Source of the DNA: Dyella_B sp035690825
Lineage (GTDB): Bacteria > Pseudomonadota > Gammaproteobacteria > Xanthomonadales > Rhodanobacteraceae
NCBI RefSeq assembly: GCF_051954575.1
Contig: NZ_JBQCHP010000124.1
Span: 1-64,000, forward strand
Length of the DNA stretch: 64,000 nucleotides
Reading direction: 5' to 3'
Shown: positions 38,783 to 48,348 of the stretch, one piece after another
Layout of the letters: every line of letters begins with the position of its first letter
Numbering within the stretch: the first letter of the stretch is position 1
Program-made: the position numbers and the translations under genes
Notes under the pieces: generated by a model
The model's input: the letters and a program-made list of their open reading frames with translations, nothing else
Databases searched by the model: none
What the model was told of the DNA's origin: nothing

Positions 38783-40836
38783 CATCCGACGTACTTGCGC
38801 ATGGCATGCTGACCACGCACAGCCAGATGCTCTCTTCCCGTGCCCGCATTCTGATCATCGACGATGACGAGTTGAACCTGCACGCCATCAAGACCGTGCT
38901 GGAAGACATCGCCGATGTGGTGCTGGCCAGCTCTGGCGAGGAAGCGCTACGGCACCTGTTGAAAGGCGAGTTCGCGGTGATCCTGCTCGACGTCTACATG
39001 CCGGGCATGGATGGCTACGAAACCGCGCAACTGATCCGCGCCCGCGAGCAGACCAAGCGCATACCGATCATTTTTCTTTCCGCCATCAACAAAGAGGTGG
39101 AGCATCTCATCCGCGGCTACGCGATGGGTGCAGTGGACTACGTGTTCAAGCCGGTCGAACCGATCGTGCTGCAGTCGAAAGTGGCGGTGTTCGTCGACCT
39201 GTTCATGATGCGGCGGGAGATCCAGCTCAAGGCCCTGCAGGAACAGCAACTGCGCGATGCCAACCTGCACGCCAACGCGGACCGCCTGCGCGCCGAGCTG
39301 GAATTGCTCAAGGCCGAACAGCGGCAGTCGGCCATCATCGAATCGCTGCCGATCGTGCTTTACCTGGAAGGCCTGGACACCTCGCCGCGCGTACCCAATT
39401 TCGTCAGCGGCAATTTCCAGGCGCTGACCGGCTTCACGCTTGAAGAAGTCGCCGCCGAACCCTCGCTTTGGATAGACCGCGTGCATCCAGATGACCTGCG
39501 GCGCGTATCGGCCGCCTTGGCCATCCGCCAGGAGGGGCACGGCTACGCGGTCGAATATCGCTGGCGCACGGCCGATGGCCAGTACCGGCATTTCCTGGAC
39601 CAGGCCGTGCTGCTGCGCGATGCGCAAGGCAATCCGCTGGAATACGCCGGCACATTGCTCGACATCACCGATCGCAAGGAGCTGGAATCGCAACTGCTGC
39701 ATGTGCGCAAGATGGATGCGCTGGGCCAGATCACCGGCGGCATCGCGCACGATTTCAATAACCTTCTGGGCGCCATCCTCGGCGGCCTGGAAATGCTGGA
39801 ACTGCGCGTACCGATGTCGCCGGAGCAGCGCAAGCTGTTCGGCACCACGCGCCGCGCCGCCGAACAAGGCACCGCCCTGGTCACCCGCCTGCTGGCGTTT
39901 GCGCGCAAGCAGAAACTGCAACCGGCCAGCATCGACATGGCGGTGTTTTCCGCCGCCGCCACGCAACTGCTGGAACACACGCTGGGCGGCATGGTGATGG
40001 TCGAGTGGCACGTGCAGGAAGACCTGTGGCATCCCTATGCCGACGAAGGCCAGCTCGAACTCGCCCTGATGAATCTGGCGATCAACGCCCGCGACGCCAT
40101 GCCCGAAGGCGGCACCATCCAGGTGGCCTGCCGCAATGCCCAGGGCGGCCGCTTTGGCCTTGCCGAAGGTGATTACGTGGTATTGGCGGTGACCGATTCG
40201 GGATGCGGCATCTCCCCGGACGATCTGGAACGGGTGACCGAACCGTTCTTCACCACCAAGTCGGTCGGCAAAGGCACCGGCCTCGGGCTCAGCATGGTCT
40301 ATGGCTTCGCCCAGCAATCCGGCGGCACAGTGCGCATCCACAGCCGGCTGGGCGAAGGCACCACGGTGGAGATCTGGCTGCCGCGCGCCACCCAGCCGCC
40401 GAAAAGCACCATCGCGCCGCCGCCGGCGACGGTCGCGGGAACGCCCACCGCGGAGGCCGAGGCGCAGCATGTGCTGCTGGTCGACGACCACGACGGCGTG
40501 CGCATGACCACCACCATCCTGCTGGAAGAACTGGGCTACCGCGTCACCGCCATCCCTGACGGCGTGCAGGCAGTGAGCCTTTCGAACCAGGAGCTGGACG
40601 ACGTCGATGTGCTGATCAGCGACTACGCCATGCCGCTGATGTCGGGCTCGGAAATCATCCGCCAGTTGCGCGCCAAGCGCAGCACCCTGCCCGCCATCAT
40701 CATCACCGGCCACGCGGACGCGATCGCCAATATTCCCGACAGCGTACCGGTGCTCAACAAGCCCTTTACGCTGGCGCAGTTGCAGCAGGCGATTGCGTCG
40801 GTGGAGGCGCAGCACGCGGTCGCGGCGGCGCGATAA
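38779..40836 (+). CDS. hybrid histidine kinase (receiver-PAS-HisKA-HATPase-receiver)
   Basis: A 685-residue cytosolic protein. The first receiver has acceptor D71 (LLDVYMPGMDG) and a lysine in FKPVEP; a coiled coil joins it to a PAS domain (about 190-310, with FQALTGFTLEEV and WRTADGQYRHFLD). HisKA has H324 (GGIAHDFNNLL), HATPase_c shows NLAINARDAM, DSGCGI and GTGLGLSMV, and the last receiver has D615 (LISDYAMPLMSG). ATG 38779 overlaps the stop of the broken HAMP hybrid kinase, so both were made together. The two open ends with receivers suggest a multi-step relay. The output is unknown. Confidence 0.9.
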
Positions 40837-40839
40837 CCG

Positions 40840-40915
40840 TGGGTTGAGTTGCAAACCCCGACATCGGAATACGTGCGTACACGGGATGTTGGGGTTTGCA
40901 CCCCAACCTACGGTA
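40840..40915. repeat. REP pair, family B
   Basis: GTGGGTTGAGTTGCAAACCC faces GATGTTGGGGTTTGCACCCC and ends AACCTACGG. It fills the gap before tssA. Confidence 0.8.
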
Positions 40916-40948
40916 GGATTCCCCCACCTCAAGGACTGCTACGCGCCT

Positions 40949-41983
40949 ATGACCAGCCATGCTCTGGAGTCGTTGTTGTCTCCCCTCGACGGGTCCTCGC
41001 CCAGCGGGGAAAATCTTGAATATGATCCTGATTTCATGGCTCTGGAACGCCTGGCGGCGCCCAAGGTCGAGCGCGCCGTGGGCGACAGCGTCATCGCCGC
41101 CGAGGAGCCGGACTGGGACAAGGTCTCCGACCAGGCACAGGCCCTGCTGACGCGCTCCAAGGATCTTCGCGTGGCTGTGCACCTGGCCACCGCCTGGATG
41201 CGTACCACCGGCCTGCCTGGCTGGAGCAGCGGCTTGCAGCTGATCCGCAACCTGCTGGAACACTATTGGGACAACGTGCATCCCCAGTTGGATGCGGAAG
41301 ACGACAACGACCCCACCGCGCGGGTCAACGCCGTGGCCGCCGTCACCGACCTGCAAGGCATGCTTGGCTTTTTCCGCACCACGCCGTTCGTGCAGTCGCC
41401 GCGGCTGGGCCGGTTCACGCTGCGCGACCTGCGCATCGCCAACGGTTCGCTCAAGGTCGCCGGCAGCGATGAAGAAAACACCGAACTGCCCGGCCTCACC
41501 CAGATCGAAGCCTGCTGCATGGATTGTGCGGAAGACCAACTGGCCGAAAACGTCGCCGCGATCAACGCCGCGTTCGACCACGTCAAAGCCATCGACGCGA
41601 TCTTCAACGAGCACATCGGTACTTCCGGTCCCGACCTGAAACCGTTGCTCAGCGATATCTACGAAGTAAAGAAATTTCTCGAACCGCAGCTGGCCAAGCG
41701 CTCGCCGCAGGCGGCCGAGCTGGTGGAAAGCATCGACGGCGAAGCGTCTGCGTCACCCGCCGGCAAAGCGGCAGCGAGCGGCAGGATCGAAACGCCACAG
41801 GACGTGATCCGCCGCCTGGACGAAATCTGCGACTACTACGCCCGCTGCGAACCCTCCAGCCCGATTCCGCTGTTGTTGCGCCGTGCGCAACGACTGGTGG
41901 GTCTGAGCTTCGTCGACCTGATGAAGGATCTGGCGCCGGGCGGGATGAGCGAGTTGCAGGTGATTTCGGGGGTTGAGGAATAA
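40949..41983 (+). CDS. tssA: type VI secretion system TssA-like protein
   Basis: A 344-residue protein with the ImpA_N/TssA1 N-terminal domain: LLSPLDGSSPSGENLEYDPD then FMALERLA (residues 8-35), AEEPDWDKV and VHLATAWMRTTGLPGW. The C-terminal part ends with DVIRRLDEICDYYARCEPSS, PIPLLLRRAQRL and FVDLMKDLAPGG, typical of short TssA proteins. TssA helps prime and stabilise the sheath and tail of a type VI secretion system. The neighbours are a hybrid kinase gene and an AraC regulator, and no other T6SS gene is present, so this is either an isolated tssA or its cluster lies elsewhere. Confidence 0.88.
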   Translation: MTSHALESLLSPLDGSSPSGENLEYDPDFMALERLAAPKVERAVGDSVIAAEEPDWDKVSDQAQALLTRSKDLRVAVHLATAWMRTTGLPGWSSGLQLIRNLLEHYWDNVHPQLDAEDDNDPTARVNAVAAVTDLQGMLGFFRTTPFVQSPRLGRFTLRDLRIANGSLKVAGSDEENTELPGLTQIEACCMDCAEDQLAENVAAINAAFDHVKAIDAIFNEHIGTSGPDLKPLLSDIYEVKKFLEPQLAKRSPQAAELVESIDGEASASPAGKAAASGRIETPQDVIRRLDEICDYYARCEPSSPIPLLLRRAQRLVGLSFVDLMKDLAPGGMSELQVISGVEE

Positions 41984-42038
41984 CGTTGGTTGCCTAGTAC
42001 TGTCGTAACCGAGCGCGCTGAGTTTTGTATTGCCTCAC

Positions 42039-42066
42039 CGTCATTCCGGCGAAGGCCGGAATGACG
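42039..42066. repeat. REP-like hairpin, family A (single)
   Basis: CGTCATTCCGGCGAAGGCCG then GAATGACG. It lies between the convergent tssA and AraC-type genes. Confidence 0.75.
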
Positions 42067-42132
42067 TAAGGCAACAAGTCGGAATGTCGCAAAAGCAGGT
42101 TCCCTTGCGTCACCGGTTCAAGCCATTCCTCA

Positions 42133-43116
42133 TCACGACGCAAAACTACACGCACGCATCAACGTATCACTCGGGTGCTCGTCAAACGCCCGCCGATAAT
42201 TGGCCGCAAAGCGCGACAGGTTCCAGATACCGCAATTCATCGCCACCGACTTCACCGACAGCCGCTGCATACCTTGTGCGGAAAGCTGGCGGCTGGCTTC
42301 GTGCAGCCGGAGCAAGGTCAGATAGCGCGTGGGCGATACGCCAAGCAGCTCATCGAACGCCAGGCGCAAGCTGCGGTCGCTGATCTGCGCGATGGCCGCA
42401 ACTTCTTCCATGTAGATGTCGCGCTGCAAGTTGTCGCGCATGAACTGTACCGCCTTGCGGAAGACGGGATAATGCGCGCGGTAGGCAAACGAATACGGCG
42501 GCGCCGAGGCTGCACACGCGAACAGTGCGCGCAATCCATGTTCGTCGATCAGGAAATCCGCCGCACCGCTTTCCAGCAGCCGCGACAATCCACGCGCGTT
42601 CCCGCTCATCAGGCCATCGAACAAGATGCCGTACAAGGTGCGCCATGGCGTGCCGGCATGGCTGTCGGGATGGAACAGGGAAAACTGCCGGCCGGACTGG
42701 CCGAAGGAATCCGGATGCGCCTCGACCGTGCGCTTCACGCCACCATGCAGCGGCGCCAGCGCCATGCTGATGCGCGAGCCGGGAGCCAGCATCACCTCGC
42801 ACGCGCTGCCAGGCAGCACCACCACCATCGACTCGGCGATCAGGGGCATGCCGGCGCACCAGCTTTCCGACGCGGTTTCATGCACGTAGCAGGAAAGATA
42901 ATGTCCCGGCGGCGGCACGAAGCGCCCATGCGCGGCGAAATCCAGCAGCGCGCTACCGAACACGGCATGCCCGTACTCGCAACTGCTGAAGCCACCGCTC
43001 AAGCCACCTTCCTGCAAGGAAACGGCTTCGAAGCTGCACAGCTCCAGCATCCGCCGAATGACCACAATGCCAGGCAGTAGAAATTTCTGTTCGTCCACGA
43101 TGGCCGTTGTCGCCAT
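42133..43116 (-). CDS. AraC-family transcriptional regulator
   Basis: A 327-residue regulator. The C-terminal 100 residues carry two helix-turn-helix motifs (EEVAAIAQISDRSLRLAFDE then LLGVSPTRYLTLLRLHEASR, and SVAMNCGIWNLSRFAANYRR). The N-terminal part is a cupin-like sensing domain similar to AraC_binding_2 types. The start MATTAIVDEQKFLLPG is supported by its length. It ends convergent with tssA. A 950-bp gene-poor stretch lies upstream, and I see no obvious target gene beside it. Confidence 0.87.
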   Translation of the reverse strand: MATTAIVDEQKFLLPGIVVIRRMLELCSFEAVSLQEGGLSGGFSSCEYGHAVFGSALLDFAAHGRFVPPPGHYLSCYVHETASESWCAGMPLIAESMVVVLPGSACEVMLAPGSRISMALAPLHGGVKRTVEAHPDSFGQSGRQFSLFHPDSHAGTPWRTLYGILFDGLMSGNARGLSRLLESGAADFLIDEHGLRALFACAASAPPYSFAYRAHYPVFRKAVQFMRDNLQRDIYMEEVAAIAQISDRSLRLAFDELLGVSPTRYLTLLRLHEASRQLSAQGMQRLSVKSVAMNCGIWNLSRFAANYRRAFDEHPSDTLMRACSFAS

Positions 43117-43775
43117 GCTGCTTTCCTCGACTCAATGATCCGGTTATTGCAAACGTGCACGCGTGATGACGCAAAACCCGCTTACCAACGGATGTGCTTG
43201 CCTTAGCTCTGCTTGCGAATACACGAAGAGCGGCCAAACGCGCCGCGTCTCGTCAAGGACCGATCGATGGAGGTTTGTAGTACGGCGTGCCATGGGCACA
43301 GGACTGCCGAACGGCAGCGTTATACGTACAACAATGCTTTGCGATAAGCATGAATGACACCCCTGTTACGACTTTTTGTCATCGCATGACGTTGGCACGC
43401 CCTTGCGATCCGTGCAGGGAATGCTGCTTCAAGGCTCACGTGCTGATGAACAGAGCCATGGCCCGATAAGGCTTATCGGGAGAATAGGTGGCATTTGAAT
43501 CGAATGAAATAAGAAGAATCTCAATGTGTGTCAACGAAATGTGTAGAGCGCAATCGACACGCATAAGGCCTGGAGGAATGGTCATGTCGATGGTGGCGCC
43601 GGCGTGCGATGCGTCGCGTTTGCAGAAAGCTGCTGCTACTCGCAGATGCGTCGATGCATGTGTTGAAACATGCAACTGGCAGGCGTTGTTGCGGCGGAGC
43701 CGAACTGCAGTGCAAACGAGCCCCTCTCCCCCCGGGATCCGACTAGCGTCGAATCTCAGCTCGCCGGAACATGTT

Positions 43776-43892
43776 CCCTCCCCTGCGTGCAGGGGAGGGT
43801 TAGGGTGGGGTTGCGCGAACTTGCCGCACAACATGGATTCATCGCGAGGTTGCTTGACCCCACCCCAGCCTTCCCCTGCACGCAGGGGAGGG
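43776..43892. repeat. family D palindromic element, copy 2
   Basis: CCCTCCCCTGCGTGCAGGGG at the left and CCCCTGCACGCAGGGGAGGG at the right, with GGGTGGGGTTGCGCGAACTT and GCGAGGTTGCTTGACCCCAC inside. It is inverted relative to the copy at 19164. Confidence 0.8.
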
Positions 43893-43931
43893 AGCCATTA
43901 TTCGCACAGCTGAGATTCGACGCTAATCAGA

Positions 43932-43979
43932 TCCCAGCGCGGGCCACGCAAATCACGCAAATAGTGTAAACAGGCCCTA
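43932..43979. repeat. dispersed repeat E, copy 2
   Basis: TCCCAGCGCGGGCCACGCAA, a 9-bp tandem insertion (ATCACGCAA) and ATAGTGTAAACAGGCCCTAA. It matches 20851-20889 apart from the insertion. Confidence 0.6.
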
Positions 43980-44070
43980 AGAAAGTTATTTGCGAGTTGC
44001 TAATGGCGAGGTGCTACTTACAGTCATGGCTTGTTGCCACAAAGGCCGCGTTGAATCCGCATCAACCGAA

Positions 44071-44853
44071 TCAATGCGCCGGCGCATCACTGGGCAACTC
44101 CGCGATCATGTGCACCGCAAGCCCATCGTAGTTGTAGTCGAAGTGATGATCGCCCGGCATGACATGCACGTTGACCCACTTTGGCAAATGCGGATCGTTG
44201 CACACGGTGTCATCGCTATCGTCGCGGCCGTAGTAGCACACCACGGGCGGCTGGCCTTGCAGCGCCTGCAACGGCGGCAGGGCAGGATAGTGCGGCACCG
44301 GGTTGAACCATTGCTTGACCTTCTGCAGGTGCGTCTTCAGCCAGTTCTCGCGCACCATGATGTAGTCCTCCATCTCCACCTCGAAGCTCACGTCCGTGCT
44401 CGGCGACAGCAGCACCATCTGCGTGATGCGCGCACGGTTGGCCGGACTGAGCTTGTTAACCACGGTGGGCAGGATGTCCGCGCCGAAAGAGAAACCGATC
44501 AGCCAGACCTTCTGCTTGTGCCATTGCGCGGTGTACTGCGTCAACAGCGCGTCCAGGTCGCGTGCGGATTCGTCGGCGCTGCGCAGGCGCCAGAAATAGT
44601 CCAGGCAGCTGATGCCGAGCACCGGCACGCCATGTGCCTGCAGGCGCTTGCCGAGCTGCTGATCCAGGTCGCGCCAGCCGCCGTCGCCGGAATAGAACAC
44701 CGCCAGCACACCGTCGTGCCCGGCCGGCGCCGCCGCGGTGGGCATCAGCTTGACGGTGGCGTGTTCCAGCGTGGGATGGGGAAAGGGCTTGAAGATCACC
44801 AGCACGGCGATGACGGCCACCACGACAACCACTGCAACAACACGCCATTTCAT
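44071..44853 (-). CDS. VirJ/AcvB-family serine hydrolase
   Basis: A 260-residue protein with one N-terminal membrane anchor or signal helix (VAVVVVVAVIAVLVIFK) and a periplasmic alpha/beta hydrolase. Family motifs are YSGDGGW (54-60), the nucleophile S122 in GFSFGAD and the C-terminal PGDHHFDY. In Agrobacterium, AcvB in operon with LpiA hydrolyses lysyl-phosphatidylglycerol. Here its ATG overlaps the stop of an MprF/LpiA gene as ATGA, the same pairing. It is a short form, without the extra N-terminal domain of AcvB, so VirJ-like length. The substrate is inferred from the family and this pairing. Confidence 0.87.
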   Translation of the reverse strand: MKWRVVAVVVVVAVIAVLVIFKPFPHPTLEHATVKLMPTAAAPAGHDGVLAVFYSGDGGWRDLDQQLGKRLQAHGVPVLGISCLDYFWRLRSADESARDLDALLTQYTAQWHKQKVWLIGFSFGADILPTVVNKLSPANRARITQMVLLSPSTDVSFEVEMEDYIMVRENWLKTHLQKVKQWFNPVPHYPALPPLQALQGQPPVVCYYGRDDSDDTVCNDPHLPKWVNVHVMPGDHHFDYNYDGLAVHMIAELPSDAPAH

Positions 44854-47453
44854 CGACGCACGACTCCGCTTAAGCCGCCCGAGATCAGGCTGGCAACATT
44901 GGTGAGCACCACCGGCAACGCGATACCGCCCGGGGCCGCCAGATAGCGCGGCTCCCATTCCGGATCGAACTTGTCTTTGTAGCGGTGCAAGCCCTGGAAA
45001 TTATAGAAGCGCTCGCCACGACCGAAGATGAGCGCGCCGAAGCGGTTCCACAGCGGCGCCTGGCGGCGGCTCTGCAAGCCCGACAGCGGCGCCATGCCGA
45101 GGTTGAACCAGCGATAGCCGTGCGCCTTGGACCACTGCATCAGCTCCACGAACAGGTAATCCATCAGTCCGGGCGGCGCGTCGGGCGCATAGCGCATGAG
45201 GTCCACCGAGGCTTCTTCCATGCTGTCGGTAAGGAACAGGTTGGCGAAGGCGACGGGCTTGTCTTCTTGCCACACCACCGCCATCGGCGTGCGTGCGAGA
45301 TAGGTTTCATCGAAGGCGCCGAGCGAAAAGCCTTTTTCGCGTACGCGTTTTTCGCGCAGCCATGCATCCGAGATCGGCTTCAATTGCGGCAACAGAGCTG
45401 GCACCTGTTCGATCGGCAAGATTTCCAAGCGCAGGCCTTCGCGCACCAGCTTGTTCACCGTATTGCGCAAGACCTTTTTCGATTTGCCGTCGAGGTTGAA
45501 TTGCTCCAGTCGTACGCGTGCTTCTTCGCCGATCTTGAGCAGGCTCATGCCCACTTCCAGGTACAGGTCCAGATCGCCGGGATTGACCTGGTAGAACACC
45601 GGCCAGCCGCCGGCGCGTTCGCAACGCTCGCGGAAGGTCCACACCAGTTCCTGCCGCGCGCGATCATCGTTGCCGACCGGATCGCCCATCGCCACCCAGC
45701 TGCGCCCTTCGATGCCATACATGATGAAAGCCTTGCTGTCCGGATCGAACAGCAAGCTCTTGTCGCCCATCAACGCCAGATGTGCCTGGGCGGATTGGAA
45801 TTGCTTGATCAAGGGCAGCGCGCGCGCCAGGTCCGCTTCATCGGGCAAGGTGGGGCGCTGGCGCGCCGAGCGGATCAGGCTGGTGAGCGCGAACAGCAAC
45901 GCCACCCCGGTTGCGCCGACCAGTGCGCGCAGCGCGCGCGGCGCATTGCCGTGGTAGAAACTGAATTGCCACCACAGGTCGTTGCGGTATTCCACGTGCT
46001 GATAGCTGAAAAGCACCAGCCACACCGTGCAGCCCAGCACTGTCGCGCAGGCCAGCACCCAGCCGAACGAGAAGGTGATGTCGAACATCGACGCGCGTCG
46101 ATAGAACAAGCGATGCGCAGGCGCCAGCGCCACGGCGAGCAGGATCAGCAGCGCGGCTTCTTCGTAATCGATACCCTTGAGCAGCGAAGCCACTGCGCCG
46201 GCGAGCAGCAATACCAATGTCAGCCAATACGCGGCATCCAGGCGGCGCTGCAGGCCGCGCGCGAGGATCAGCAGCGACATGCCGATCACGCTGTTGAGGA
46301 AATGCGAGATCTCCATTACCGGCAGCGGCAGCAGATCGCTCAGCAGTTCCAGGCGGCCCGGCAGCACGGCGGTCGCGCCGGAGAACAGCAACACCGCGCC
46401 GGACACCAGCGTAAGGCCGGCGAAGAACGGCGGCAGGATGCCGTTGAACCATGGCGAAAGCAGCGCAGCCTGGCGCAATCCGCGCGCTTCGCGAATCACC
46501 ACCGCAACGGTGGCCGCGCATAGCGGCAGCAGGTAATACACGCCGCGGTAGGCCGCGAGCGCACCAAGAATCGGCGCGGACAAGGTCTGGTTGCCGGTGG
46601 CGCCGAAGCCCGCAAGCATCACCGCTTCGAACACGCCCAGGCCGCCGGGCACATGGCTGATCAGGCCGGCGATCTGCGCCAGCGCGAAGATCGCCAGGAA
46701 CGAACCGAAGTGCAGTTGCAGCGAATCGGGCATCAGCGCATACAGCACCGCGCCGGCCAACCCCCAGTCGAGCGCGCCGACGAACACCTGGCGCAGGCCC
46801 ACCGACAGTGGCGGCAGGCTCACTTTCCAGCGCCACAGCTTGAACGGGCGTCGGATCAGCGCGCCACCGGCCAGCCACAGCAAGGGAATCAAGGTGAGAC
46901 CCACGCCCAGCAGCAATCGCATATGCGAAAGCGGCAGGCCCAGCGGAATCGGCACCAGCAGCAGCGTCACGCCGGTGATGGCGAACAGGCCCAGCCAGAA
47001 GCTCAGCGTGCAATACAGCACCACCTTGGCTACATCCAGGGTCGACAGGCCGGCCTGGATGTAGAAGCGGTAGCGGATCGAACCGGACACCAGCATAGCC
47101 ATGCCCAGCGTGTTGCTGAAGGCGTAACTGATGAAGGAAATCAGCGCCACGCGCGACCTGGGCAGGGTGCGGCCGATCGCGTTCAGCGCGAACAGGTCGT
47201 ACAGCGGCATCACCGCATAACCAAGCGCGGTCAGCACGATCGCCTGGCCGATGCGCCCGCGCCGCAGCCGATGCATGTATTCGCCGACCTGGTGATAGCT
47301 CACCTCGCCGGCCAGGCGGTACAGCGCCCACAACGCCAGGCATAGCATCAGCACCGACAGTGCCGGACCGGCGAATCGACGCAGCCATACCGGACCCGTC
47401 CGGGCCAGGGCGTCTTCTTGGCTAAGGACTTCGGCCCCGCCTTGTTGCTCCAC
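44850..47453 (-). CDS. mprF: MprF/LpiA lysyl-phosphatidylglycerol synthase and flippase
   Basis: About 867 residues. The N-terminal two thirds hold roughly 14 membrane helices (flippase part, for example VSGSIRYRFYIQAGLS and SHVPGGLGVFEAVMLAGFG). The C-terminal third is the cytosolic aminoacyl-tRNA transferase (DUF2156): MYGIEGRSWVAMGDPVG, FYQVNPGDL, GFSLGAFDE, SVDLMRYAPDAPPGLMDYLF and WFNLGMAPLSG. It adds lysine (or alanine) to phosphatidylglycerol and exports it, reducing membrane negative charge. GTG 47453 with GAGAGG upstream gives a normal length; a GTG at 47540 would add 29 residues. It is coupled to the downstream VirJ/AcvB-like gene. Confidence 0.9.
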   Translation of the reverse strand: MEQQGGAEVLSQEDALARTGPVWLRRFAGPALSVLMLCLALWALYRLAGEVSYHQVGEYMHRLRRGRIGQAIVLTALGYAVMPLYDLFALNAIGRTLPRSRVALISFISYAFSNTLGMAMLVSGSIRYRFYIQAGLSTLDVAKVVLYCTLSFWLGLFAITGVTLLLVPIPLGLPLSHMRLLLGVGLTLIPLLWLAGGALIRRPFKLWRWKVSLPPLSVGLRQVFVGALDWGLAGAVLYALMPDSLQLHFGSFLAIFALAQIAGLISHVPGGLGVFEAVMLAGFGATGNQTLSAPILGALAAYRGVYYLLPLCAATVAVVIREARGLRQAALLSPWFNGILPPFFAGLTLVSGAVLLFSGATAVLPGRLELLSDLLPLPVMEISHFLNSVIGMSLLILARGLQRRLDAAYWLTLVLLLAGAVASLLKGIDYEEAALLILLAVALAPAHRLFYRRASMFDITFSFGWVLACATVLGCTVWLVLFSYQHVEYRNDLWWQFSFYHGNAPRALRALVGATGVALLFALTSLIRSARQRPTLPDEADLARALPLIKQFQSAQAHLALMGDKSLLFDPDSKAFIMYGIEGRSWVAMGDPVGNDDRARQELVWTFRERCERAGGWPVFYQVNPGDLDLYLEVGMSLLKIGEEARVRLEQFNLDGKSKKVLRNTVNKLVREGLRLEILPIEQVPALLPQLKPISDAWLREKRVREKGFSLGAFDETYLARTPMAVVWQEDKPVAFANLFLTDSMEEASVDLMRYAPDAPPGLMDYLFVELMQWSKAHGYRWFNLGMAPLSGLQSRRQAPLWNRFGALIFGRGERFYNFQGLHRYKDKFDPEWEPRYLAAPGGIALPVVLTNVASLISGGLSGVVRR

Positions 47454-47680
47454 GCTGCGATTGCCTCTCAGGTCCTCAAGCCGCGAATGGTGCCATAGGT
47501 GGTATGACAGCCAGTAATTTCTTTCGTCGTATCGCCGCACGTGGCGGCGGCGTGCGTGATGGCGGCACGAACTGCCGTTTGTGCCTGGCGCCGATGGAAA
47601 AGCGTAAATCGTCGTCCCGGCGAAAGCCGCGGCGACGGGACGGGCTCTCGCAGCGGGTGTTCCGTCTGCCGCACGCCATC

Positions 47681-47711
47681 AAAACAAAGGGCGCTCCAGT
47701 GTGGAGCGCCC
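47681..47711 (-). terminator. rho-independent terminator of the lipoprotein gene
   Basis: Read on the minus strand: GGGCGCTCCACACTGGAGCG then CCC and TTTGTTTT. It lies 23 bp after the stop codon. Confidence 0.85.
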
Positions 47712-47733
47712 CGCATGCATCACGTTGCTGAGC

Positions 47734-48348
47734 TCAGCTCTTCTTCACTTCGAAATTCTTGCTGGCGGCCGGCTTGCCGTCGAGCGAGATGTCCACCTTG
47801 TACTTGCCTTCCGGCCACAGGTTGGGGTTCTGCACGCGGAAGGTGGTGGTGGCCGGGCCGTCGGCGATGATCGACTGGCTGGTGCTGGTCACCACCTGGC
47901 CGTTGCCTTCGAGGTAGCTCCATTTCGCATTGAGCGTGGCGCCCGGCGTGCTGCCGGTGGTGTCCACGCTCACGTAGATGGTCTTCTGGCTCGGAGAGAA
48001 GGTGGTCACCTCCTTCTTCACCTTGTGGTCGCCGGTGACCGCGTCGCCCAGCGTGATGGTGTTCACCTGGAAGCCTTCGGCTGCAGCCGGTGCGGCGGGC
48101 GCGGCAGCGGTGGTGGTGGCCGGAGCCGGGGCAGCCGGTGCGGGCGCCGCGGCAGTGCCCGGATGCGCCGGCGCGGCGGCGGTGGTGCTCGGCGACGGCT
48201 GCGCCGCGGTGCTGGCCGGTGCCGGTGCGGTGCTGGGGGCAGCCGGCTGGTTCGCGGGCTGCTGCTCGTTCTTGCCACAGGCGCTGAGCGCCAGCAGGCC
48301 AGCCAATGTCACGCAGTAAAAGGCGGCGGAACGTGCGGAAAGTTTCAT
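47734..48348 (-). CDS. lipoprotein with Pro/Ala-rich linker and beta-sandwich-like C-terminus
   Basis: A 204-residue outer-membrane-type lipoprotein. Lipobox LSAC puts the lipid on C24. Residues about 35-90 are a low-complexity linker of P, A, S and T. The C-terminal 110 residues (VNTITLGDAVTGDHKVKKEV, then NAKWSYLEGNGQVV and FRVQNPNLWPEGKYKVDISL) look like an Ig-like beta-sandwich with no catalytic motif. ATG 48348 is chosen since it places the lipobox correctly. No neighbour shares its strand closely except mprF 280 bp downstream, and a terminator separates them. The function is unknown. Confidence 0.8.
   Translation of the reverse strand: MKLSARSAAFYCVTLAGLLALSACGKNEQQPANQPAAPSTAPAPASTAAQPSPSTTAAAPAHPGTAAAPAPAAPAPATTTAAAPAAPAAAEGFQVNTITLGDAVTGDHKVKKEVTTFSPSQKTIYVSVDTTGSTPGATLNAKWSYLEGNGQVVTSTSQSIIADGPATTTFRVQNPNLWPEGKYKVDISLDGKPAASKNFEVKKS

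Larger units (their letters stand above)
43117..44070. other. gene-poor stretch of about 950 bp
   Basis: Upstream of the AraC-type gene. It includes a lower-GC part (about 43330-43560), a family D element (43776-43892) and repeat E copy 2 (43932-43979). Open frames of 60-140 codons show no family features. It may be a decayed insertion. I see no gene that I can support. Confidence 0.55.
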
